From positions 1 to 64,000 of the IMG/VR virus record IMGVR_UViG_3300032286_000719: a stretch of DNA of 64,000 nucleotides. The stretch is one strand, 5' to 3'. The stretch comes from a virus. Shown piece after piece: positions 15,568 through 24,800 of this stretch. A model generated the notes under the pieces. It was not told the origin of the DNA. It did not search any database and saw nothing but the letters and a program-made list of their open reading frames with translations. Made by a program: the position numbers and the translations under genes. Within the stretch, counting starts at the first letter, position 1; every line of letters begins with the position of its first letter.

Positions 15568-18500
15568 ATGGCTGAAGAACAATCAAGAAATAACATAAAT
15601 CAAGAATCTAACACTGCAATTACTGGTCTAAACTTAGATAGCTCTGTAAATCAAGTTAAACAAGGTTCATTGACCTATGCGTTAAATGCTGCAATTGAAA
15701 ATTTTGATGGTAATATAGTTAACTATCAAAATGAAATGGGTAATGATTTATGTGTCACCTTTCCAAAATCTTATTTACTAATTGGTACTCATTTCATTAA
15801 TGAGAAGAATAAACATATATTCTTTCTTTTAAATCCTTTGACATCACTGAGTCAAATTGGATATATGGAAAACAATGATTGTATCTATCATGTATTAGTA
15901 GAAGCTGCATGTCTTAATTTTAACGTTGATCATCCTATACATAAAGTTGTACATAAGATTACAAACTGTACAATAGAGTTATATTGGACAGATGGATTAA
16001 ACCCAAGAAGATGGTTAGACATAAATAATATTCCTTATTTATTGACACCTGGAGCAGATCTTTGTAACCCTGAGTTTACAAATGAATTAGATTGTAATCA
16101 AATTAAGATACAACCTAACTTTAGTATTCCTCAACTTAAAGTTGTAGATGTTAGATCTGGAGGAGAACTTATATCAGGAACTTATCAGTTTGCTATACAA
16201 TATTGTGATCCTGTAGGTAATCCATACACTTCTTATTACTCAGTAACAAACCCCACTCCTATAGTAGATTTAACAATAGCCACTGTAAATTTCAACACTC
16301 CTGTAAGTAAATCTATTGTAGTGGATATAACAGATCTTGATGTTACAGGACAATTTCAATACTATAATATAGCTGTAATTAAAACAATCAACAATGTTTC
16401 ATCTGTTGAGTTAGTAGGTACATATTTTATTGAAGAAAACTACGATCAAATTATATACACTGGAGAGGATCAAACTGCAACACAACTAACTATTGCTGAT
16501 ATATTTGAGAAATTTCCTTATTACGAAATAGCACAAGATATTACATCTGTACAAGATATTCTTGTATGGGACAACCTTACATCTATTAGTAGAATCAACT
16601 ATCAATCAATAGCTAGTCAAATAACTGTTCAATGGGAATCATATAGAATACCTGCTAATGAAAGTTATGAAGATGAGCTCAATGCTACAAACCTACGTGG
16701 TTATCTACGTGATGAGGTGTATGCACTTGAGATTGTGTTCCTATTAAAGAATGGAAAACAAACAGATGGTTTTCATATTCCTGGAAGAGAACAAAACTTT
16801 AATGAGTTTTCTCAACCAGATATACCTGATACGAGTGCTGACTTTATTGGTGAACCTGATTACTATTCAGGTGGTGTAGGATATAGTCCTTATTGGAAAA
16901 TATATAATACAGCTTCTGTTACTGGATCTTCTCCAGGATATTCTCCTGACCCTGCTTACAAAGGACCATATCAATATGGCCAAATGGCGTATTGGGAATC
17001 TACAGAAGAGTATCCTTGTAATGAAGATCTTTGGGGTGATCTTGCTGGTAAAAATATTAGACACCACAAATTTCCAGATGTATTAGTTTCTCCTATAAAT
17101 GAAACAAAGATATTCTCAGGTCCTACAACAATGGTGATGGGTAATGATGCTGTATTTCCTATTGGTATTAAGATAGATATTGGTCAGATATCAAATCTTA
17201 TATACAACTCTAATTTAACTGATGATGAAAAGAGTGAGATAGCAGCGTTTAAAATCATTAGAGGTAACAGAGGAGTACATAAATCTATTATAGCTAAAGG
17301 AATACTTCGTAATGTTAACTCTTATGAAAGAGAAGACCAATATTATTATTATCCAAATTACCCATATAATGAAACAGGTCCTGACGATGATCCATTCTTA
17401 AATGAGACGAACAATGCATGGACAGACATATGTGAACCATGGGAGATTAATGTATTAGAATTTAATCTACCTGAAGGTCCTGGTCCATATACATATGCAG
17501 AAGTTGAATACACTAGTTGTAACAATGATAAAATTGGTAAAAAACAATACAATAAAATAGGTAAACATACATTGTGCTCTATTACTAGACCTGTACCACA
17601 AGGAAATGGACCATTCAATAGAATGAGACTTAATAGAGCAAGTCTTGAGACTCCTGTTCCAGGAACAAAGATGAATGTGTCTCCAATGAATTATGATATT
17701 TATAAACTTCAAGTTAAGACAAATTTTCTTGGACTTCCTAGAGCTGGATGGAGAGCTCAATGGCAAGATACAGTGACAGGAATAACTGATTTTTGGGTAT
17801 GCTGTGGAAGAAGTTATTTTGTTAATTGTATAAAAGGAACTCGACCAGTTAGCATACAGAATAATACTGATAGAATTTCTGGACCAGAAGAAATTAGAGT
17901 TTCTGATTGTAAAACTGAAGCTCCTCAAAAACCTGTATCTGCTAAACCAGAACTAGCATACAGACAAGTATTTAATTCTCCAGAAACATCTTTTGGACAA
18001 CCTTTCTTAGGTGATATATTAAAGATTGAGAATGTAATATTTGGTAAAGGACTTGGTCACTTTGTTGAAGTGAGAGGTAATGCTAAATATAAATTGCTTA
18101 CAGAACAAGCACAAAGAGATGCTCTTCAGGCTTCACAAAATATTGCTAATCTTGGTGGTTTCAGTGCAACAGCAATGTTTACTGTATACCAATCATATCT
18201 AACTATTTATATTAATGGTATTACAAGAAGAAACTATGCTTATTCATATAACTCAATAGCTGATTATAATTATAATGTAGGAGTGGGTAATAACATTACA
18301 ATGAATGGTGTTACAGGTATCAAACAAAGACCACTTGACATTAAGAGATATCTTATCCCTGGTGTACAATCTGTTGGTGATACAATTGTTGTTAATGGTG
18401 TTACTAAAAACGCTCCCATCAACAATTATAGAAGAGAGTCAACTGTTTATTTAAGAACATCGCTTTTTAGAGAAGATGGAGTTACAGCAGTACCACCATT

Positions 18501-20973
18501 ACCATTACCAAGTAACAGTCCTAGTATGATTATAGGAGGTTCTTCTATCGTTACAGAAAAATCTAGAATAACTATTGGATCAAGTGGAGCATGTGCTACC
18601 CCAGCTAGAGAACAAGATATTAGCGTTGTATCTTATTATGCGTCATTGAAAAATATAGTGGTGAATCAATGGGGACAAATATATTCATACAGAACAGTAG
18701 ACACAGGATTCCAATCACCTATTAATCCTACCTCAACAGGAAATTCAACAGTGTTTGGTGGAGATACATTTATAGGTAGGTTTACATTCAAAACAAAGCT
18801 TCCATTCTTTATTGATAACAGAGTGAATGCTCCTGATGATTCAGATATATTCTATGACGAGATTGGTAATATAGCCTATCCAAAATACTGGCACTCTGCT
18901 AGATCCATTTTAAAAGACTACACTGTAGTATCAGGAGCAGTAGGAACATTATCTAATATTATTTCATACAAAGCACATAACTTTGATTGTCCTAATAATC
19001 AAGAACCTGGACCAACATCAACTCCTTCTTTCCCAGGACAAGATAATCCTAATAGAACATTCTATAATGGATACTTCTATTTGTTTGCTTATGGTATTCC
19101 TAACTTCTATTGTGAGAGTTCTTACAATACAGACTTAAGACAAGCGTTTAATAATAGAGAAGGTGATTTCTGGCCACACGTATCAACAGGTATTCCTGAT
19201 GATTGGGTACAAGAGAACTACGTATCAATTGCGTTTGACAATACGTACAACTACAATGTAACATTCTCTAAACAAAACAAAGAGAATAACTTTACTCATT
19301 TACCTGCAGACTGGAAGAAAGACTTCTGTTTCACATACTATCCATTCAGAACTATCTATTCAGATTCTCAAAATACAGATGCTGATAATAGAGTGAATAG
19401 CTGGTTGACATATAGAGCAGTTTCATATTTTGATTTTCCTCAAAACTATGGTAACTTAACATCACTAGATGGTATTCAGAATAAAGCTATTCTTGCTAGA
19501 TTTGAGAATAAGTCATTGTTATACAATACATTATTAACAATTGATACAAGTAATCCACAAGCTGCTTATTTAGGTAACCCTACGTTATTTAGAAGTTCTC
19601 CTCCAGTTGATTTTGCTGAAACAGATCTTGGATACGTAGGAAGTCAGAATAAGTTCTTATTGAAGATTCCACAAGGACAAATCACTGTAGATGCTAAAAG
19701 AGGACAAGTCTTTTTACTTGGTAGTGAAGGAGCAAAAGATCTTACATCGTTCTCTTCAGGAATGAACAACTTCTTTACAAACCATTTAGCTTTTGAAATA
19801 CTAAGATATTTTCCAAGTAAGGATGTAATGGTAAATGGTAAACTAGTTACTATCCCTGGAGTTGATATAGATAATCATTTCAATGGTATTGGATTACATG
19901 GTGTATACGATAACAGATATGAAAGAATTATTATAACTAAAATTGATTACATTCCTGTAGACTCTAATGTTAAGTATGATTATGTAACAAAAGAATTCTA
20001 TGTAGAAGAACCTATCGTTGGAAGTGCTCCACTTAGAACAATTGTAAGTTTACAAGATCCTGATTACTTCTGTAACAAGTCTTGGTCAGTTTCTTATAAC
20101 TTCAATACACAAAGCTGGATATCATTCCATAGCTATATTCCTAATTTCTACATAGGAGAAAATAACTTCTTCTATTCAGGAATTAATGGATGTTGCGATG
20201 GTTTTGATGTTGATTCTAATTCTACTTTTAATTTTGTGGCAGGAAAAATTATTCCTGACCCTCCAAAAACAACAACCACTACCACTACTATTAATGAACC
20301 AATTACCACAACAACAACCACTACTGGATTTAGTTGTGATTTGTCTGGAAATATTATAATAACTGATTGTTCCTTAGATGGTACAGGTGTGATCACAGTG
20401 GAACCAGCACCTCCACCTTGTGAGAGACCTACAGATTTAACAGAGAATGACTTTATTATTGGATATACAATAACATCTATACCAATAACTGTAGTGTCTA
20501 CAGCTAGTCAATCAGATGCTTGTAATGCAATTAATTATTTAAATACTATTCCACCAAACACAACAGTTGATGAAATAACAGTAAGTTACTCAGATCTTCA
20601 AATTGGATCAGTAATTTATGAAGGACCAAACTTCCAAACAGATTGTACAGTTATTTCTGATGGATGGTATTTTACAAATGAAAGTTCAGCTAGTGGAATA
20701 GTTTATGAAGTGATAAGTGGAATAATTACACAAATTGGAAATTGTTTCCCAACTACGACCAGTACTACTACTGAATCCTTCTGTACATCATATAGAGCTA
20801 TTAAAACAACTGCTGGTGTAACATCAATAACCTTTACAAATTGTTTAGGACTTTCAGAAACTGTAATTGTTGGAAATGAAAATGGTGGTGCTTCATCAGT
20901 ATCTTTCTGTGCAAAATGTTGTATATCTGCTCTGCCATCAGATGTAACACTAACTAATAATGGAATTTGTTAA
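15568..20973 (+). CDS. Giant tail-tip (stump/muzzle) protein
   Basis: This 1801-residue protein opens with LNLDSSVNQVKQGSLTYALNAAIENFDG, the start seen in crAss-like stump/muzzle proteins that close the tail tube. The body is a long series of beta-rich segments without membrane helices, as in P22 gp10-type tail needle/stabilisation hubs. Residues about 1568-1587 are a Thr-rich tract. After it come two Cys-rich mini-domains, the second (CTSYRAIKTTAGVTSITFTNC) similar in outline to the DCNG domains of the fibers at 10323 and 59315. Thus the tail tip carries fiber-type modules at its C-terminus, which may be surface exposed. It is the longest tail protein of the window and essential for ejection by family analogy. 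Confidence 0.75.
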   Translation: MAEEQSRNNINQESNTAITGLNLDSSVNQVKQGSLTYALNAAIENFDGNIVNYQNEMGNDLCVTFPKSYLLIGTHFINEKNKHIFFLLNPLTSLSQIGYMENNDCIYHVLVEAACLNFNVDHPIHKVVHKITNCTIELYWTDGLNPRRWLDINNIPYLLTPGADLCNPEFTNELDCNQIKIQPNFSIPQLKVVDVRSGGELISGTYQFAIQYCDPVGNPYTSYYSVTNPTPIVDLTIATVNFNTPVSKSIVVDITDLDVTGQFQYYNIAVIKTINNVSSVELVGTYFIEENYDQIIYTGEDQTATQLTIADIFEKFPYYEIAQDITSVQDILVWDNLTSISRINYQSIASQITVQWESYRIPANESYEDELNATNLRGYLRDEVYALEIVFLLKNGKQTDGFHIPGREQNFNEFSQPDIPDTSADFIGEPDYYSGGVGYSPYWKIYNTASVTGSSPGYSPDPAYKGPYQYGQMAYWESTEEYPCNEDLWGDLAGKNIRHHKFPDVLVSPINETKIFSGPTTMVMGNDAVFPIGIKIDIGQISNLIYNSNLTDDEKSEIAAFKIIRGNRGVHKSIIAKGILRNVNSYEREDQYYYYPNYPYNETGPDDDPFLNETNNAWTDICEPWEINVLEFNLPEGPGPYTYAEVEYTSCNNDKIGKKQYNKIGKHTLCSITRPVPQGNGPFNRMRLNRASLETPVPGTKMNVSPMNYDIYKLQVKTNFLGLPRAGWRAQWQDTVTGITDFWVCCGRSYFVNCIKGTRPVSIQNNTDRISGPEEIRVSDCKTEAPQKPVSAKPELAYRQVFNSPETSFGQPFLGDILKIENVIFGKGLGHFVEVRGNAKYKLLTEQAQRDALQASQNIANLGGFSATAMFTVYQSYLTIYINGITRRNYAYSYNSIADYNYNVGVGNNITMNGVTGIKQRPLDIKRYLIPGVQSVGDTIVVNGVTKNAPINNYRRESTVYLRTSLFREDGVTAVPPLPLPSNSPSMIIGGSSIVTEKSRITIGSSGACATPAREQDISVVSYYASLKNIVVNQWGQIYSYRTVDTGFQSPINPTSTGNSTVFGGDTFIGRFTFKTKLPFFIDNRVNAPDDSDIFYDEIGNIAYPKYWHSARSILKDYTVVSGAVGTLSNIISYKAHNFDCPNNQEPGPTSTPSFPGQDNPNRTFYNGYFYLFAYGIPNFYCESSYNTDLRQAFNNREGDFWPHVSTGIPDDWVQENYVSIAFDNTYNYNVTFSKQNKENNFTHLPADWKKDFCFTYYPFRTIYSDSQNTDADNRVNSWLTYRAVSYFDFPQNYGNLTSLDGIQNKAILARFENKSLLYNTLLTIDTSNPQAAYLGNPTLFRSSPPVDFAETDLGYVGSQNKFLLKIPQGQITVDAKRGQVFLLGSEGAKDLTSFSSGMNNFFTNHLAFEILRYFPSKDVMVNGKLVTIPGVDIDNHFNGIGLHGVYDNRYERIIITKIDYIPVDSNVKYDYVTKEFYVEEPIVGSAPLRTIVSLQDPDYFCNKSWSVSYNFNTQSWISFHSYIPNFYIGENNFFYSGINGCCDGFDVDSNSTFNFVAGKIIPDPPKTTTTTTTINEPITTTTTTTGFSCDLSGNIIITDCSLDGTGVITVEPAPPPCERPTDLTENDFIIGYTITSIPITVVSTASQSDACNAINYLNTIPPNTTVDEITVSYSDLQIGSVIYEGPNFQTDCTVISDGWYFTNESSASGIVYEVISGIITQIGNCFPTTTSTTTESFCTSYRAIKTTAGVTSITFTNCLGLSETVIVGNENGGASSVSFCAKCCISALPSDVTLTNNGIC
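20269..20325 (+). repeat. Thr tract in the tail-tip gene
   Basis: Two short poly-Thr runs (ACA/ACC/ACT codons) separated by INEPI link the large stump body to its C-terminal Cys-rich modules. Confidence 0.85.
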
Positions 20974-20976
20974 ACT

Positions 20977-21843
20977 ATGTCAAAAACTATTTCTATAAGA
21001 CTAACGCAATCAGGATCTAATACAGGACCCTTTGATATCTATGACCAATTTGGAAATTTGATAGCTGAAGGTGTGTCTAAGAAAACTCTTGCTAGAGGTG
21101 TGAGTTACATTGTAGACAATAATGTAACAATCATCACTATTAAATCTACTGGTAAATGTAGATCAGAAAAGAGTGTTAATGTTGAAAATATAACAGTATC
21201 GAATTACACAAGTATAAAGTTAGTTCAAACTACAACAGCATGTGTATGGACACACTTACTTAATATAAGAAACTATAACACCTTCTATGGAAACATAGAA
21301 CCTTACATTATTGAATACCCCTTTGCTTATAAGTTCCAGGATGAGATATTACAGAATGTAGTAGACTACACTAAGGCATATGATTATTTTCCTATTTTTG
21401 ATGGTGTGTTTAATAACAACACAAGAATAGAAACAAATGATAAATACTTTAATAAATCTATTCTATATAATGGACAACAGAGTTCTGGTCTCCTTGAGCT
21501 TGTAGCAAAACCATTAAATAATTTACAAGCATATAATCAATACCCTATCTTTAACGCTGATAGTAAAACCATCACATACACTAAGAGTGATAACTTCTAT
21601 CAGTACAATACATTCTGGGCTTTAGAGAAAAGTTCTCAGATTCCATTATTCAATAGAACATGTGAAAGCTTATCAATTGATAAAGTGATTAATCAAGGGA
21701 ATATGGATTATGGAACAAGAAGTTTTAAGAAATCTCCCCTAAGAGCAAAAGAACTTAAAGTGAGACATATATTAGATAACACATCAACAACACATCTAGT
21801 GAGTCAATTTATATTAACTCCTGCACAAATATCTTATAAGTAA
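20977..21843 (+). CDS. Tail-tip partner protein with GPFNLY-type adaptor
   Basis: Residues 1-70 of this 288-residue protein (NTGPFDIYDQFGNLIAEGVS, later TIITIKSTGKCRSEKSVNV) align in outline with the adaptor domains that start the fibers at 9026, 10323 and 10945. The rest is a beta-rich Tyr/Phe/Asn domain with no known motif, ending in LVSQFILTPAQISYK. It starts three bases after the stump gene and overlaps the cargo gene by one base. The shared adaptor suggests it mediates fiber docking or is itself a docked component of the tail tip. No Thr/Ser linker is present. Confidence 0.6.
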   Translation: MSKTISIRLTQSGSNTGPFDIYDQFGNLIAEGVSKKTLARGVSYIVDNNVTIITIKSTGKCRSEKSVNVENITVSNYTSIKLVQTTTACVWTHLLNIRNYNTFYGNIEPYIIEYPFAYKFQDEILQNVVDYTKAYDYFPIFDGVFNNNTRIETNDKYFNKSILYNGQQSSGLLELVAKPLNNLQAYNQYPIFNADSKTITYTKSDNFYQYNTFWALEKSSQIPLFNRTCESLSIDKVINQGNMDYGTRSFKKSPLRAKELKVRHILDNTSTTHLVSQFILTPAQISYK

Positions 21844-24800
21844 TGAAAGGAAAAGTAAACTGCACATGTGGATGGAGCTGGAACAAATCTGATTCTAGCG
21901 TTAAAGATATGTACGTATGTCATCAATGTGGAAGAGACAATAGCAACAACATGAAGAATGGTGGTTGGTTAGAAAACTATAATGACTCACAAGCTTCTGC
22001 TCCTGAGGGAATGGTGGGTGATGGATTCTCTAATGTAGGTAGAAACTATTCTCCTGCATGGGGAGGACAGTTTCAAGGTGGTGGTTCTATTCCAGGAACT
22101 CCAGGATTTACATATGCACGTACAAATGATCCTGCTCCTTCAGAAGGACCTTATGCAAAGAAAACAATGGCTAGTGCTCAAGGTGGTAAGAAGATAAAGA
22201 TAAAAGATGAGAGAGGACTAGTAATGAAACCTGCTGAATCTACTAGTGTTAAAAGAAAAGACTTCGACTTATTACAATCTAAAGATAACAAAGCATACAA
22301 TAGTGCAGTGGTAGCACAAAATAAAGAAGCTGCTAGAAGAGCAAAGTTAACTAAAGAACAAAGAGAAAGAGAAGACTACAATGCATATGCTCAAGAGCAT
22401 GGAAACATTACTAAATCTGTTCCAGAAACAACTTGGGAAAGAACAAAAGCAATTGTATCTAATCCTATGACTGCTATAGGATATAAAGTGAGAGGTGAAA
22501 ATCTTCCTGGACGTTTTCAATATGGTCCAAGAAATGAACATGATTATGCAGTTGATTGGATAAACCCTTTACAAAGTGCTGCAGCTCTTTCTAATATTCC
22601 TGGACAATTAGGTAGAGGAGAATTTTTAGATGCAGGACTAAGTGCATTAGATGCTGCAGATCTTGGTATAATGTCTAAAGGACTAAAGAAAGTTGGTACT
22701 AATCAATTAAGAAATTTATCACCAGCAATGGGATATAGAGATGGTGGAATTGTTACAGACTATCCAATATCTCAGAATGGTAAGAAATTTGATTTTAGTA
22801 ATGGACCAGCTGGTAACATGAAACAATCTTTAATAACTGCAATCAATAAAGATAAAAAACAAACTTCAAACATAAAAGAACGAAACACTACAGTAGTAGA
22901 TAAAACTTCTACTAAACAAAATAAACAAAAAAAAACAGTAGATATACCATTAACAGAAAAAGAAAGGTTATACAATTCTATTAATAATCAAACACGTTTC
23001 ATGAAAGATTGGATGGACTCTCCAATGTATGATGAAATGGTTGATAATAGTACAACTGGATATTTTGATGAGCAGTATTTAAATTCTGGAAGAAATTTTA
23101 ATTTTAATAATACAAGAGTTCAACTACATCCTCAACCTAAAAATCATCCAACTTATGGTGCTGATTCTAATAATGAAACAGGATTAATAAGACTTTTTCC
23201 AGCAGGATCTCAGAGTGAGGCTGTTCAAGGAATGCTTGCTCATGAGTTTTCTCATTCTTCAGATAAACCTAGATTTTTAAATACTAATTCGTCTAGTAAA
23301 TTTATACCAAGAAACAAATATAATAATAAAGGTATTGATGAAGAAGTTAGATTAATACCTGAGAAAGATATAAATCTAATGAAGAGTTTTTACTCAAATA
23401 ATAAAACTTATAAAAACTTATTTAATAAATCTGCTTTAAAAAATAAAGACTTAAACGAGCAAAGAGAATGGTTTAACTATGTTAGTGAGCCAACAGAAAC
23501 AAGAGCTAGGTTAAATGACATAAGATATAATGCTAAAATACATGGCATATATGATCCATTCACTCAAAAAGTAACTCCTGAAATTCTAAATGAAATTAAA
23601 GAGTTAACAAAAAAAGCTGAAGGCTTTGATCCATTTAATCAATTACAAGGTGTGTATAGCGATGAAGAAATTCTTAAGTTACTAAACACTGTAAGTCAAA
23701 ATGAACAACCTAATGAAAATCCAAATATTGCTACAGCAAAGTATGGAAGAGTAATTAAAGATGATCGTGGACAATGGGATTATCCAGGAGAAATAACTGA
23801 AATCAATAGTAATGTAATAACAATGAAACCAGATCCAAAAACAGGTAAGCCATTAACAAAACCTTTATTAGGTATATCAGACACAGGAGATGTTAAACTT
23901 ATGCGTCCAGGTGGCAATTATAAATTTGATGGTAAAAGAGTTACAGAGTATCCTATCGCACAAGGTGGGTTAACTATGGGTACAACATCAACAGAAAATG
24001 ATGCAAGAGAATCTTCAGCAAAAGCTGCTAAAGCTAATACTGAAGCTAAAAGAAAAGCTAAATTAGAAGAAGCTCAATTGTTAGCAGACCAAAAAGAAAA
24101 TAGAAGAAATCTTTTTGCTAGAGATATTAAGGTGAGACAACCTGATGGTACAATTAAAATTGTAAATACAGGTTCACCAGAATATGAAGAAATGTATAAG
24201 GCAGGAGAAATACAAAGTGCTGATGCAGGCGAAGGTGATAATCCTTTCTTTGGTGGACAGCTTCCTGAAGTTGTTTTACAACAACAGATGACTCCTCTAT
24301 TAAGAAATAAACTAGATTATGGACGATTACATAATAGAGAAGATTTTATTAATCAAAAGAAAGATGAGTATATAAAAGGACTTGGTAAAAATAATTGGTA
24401 TGGTACTGATAGAAATAACTTCCCTGAGACTGTATTGCGTGATATAAACTCTCACTATGATTATGATAGAAATACAAGTGCTTTAGAAAAGATTGCAAAA
24501 AAAAGAGGCTTTGATTTAAATACTAGAGGTAATTGGATTTATGATCTTACACCAAGTGAAAGAGAAGCATTGATTAATTCTAAATACTCATCGCAACTAA
24601 ATCCAAATGAGTTTTCAGAGATGGCAAGTGGTATACAAGAAATTGGAAATACAATGCTTCCTGGACAACCTTTTAGATTTAAGATTCCTGGTCTTACAGA
24701 AAGAGAACTAGAAGAAGATAGAGAATCATGGCTATCTCCATTAAAGACATTTGCTCCTATAAATATGCCAGGTAACGCTGCAGCAAACTATTTGAAAAAC

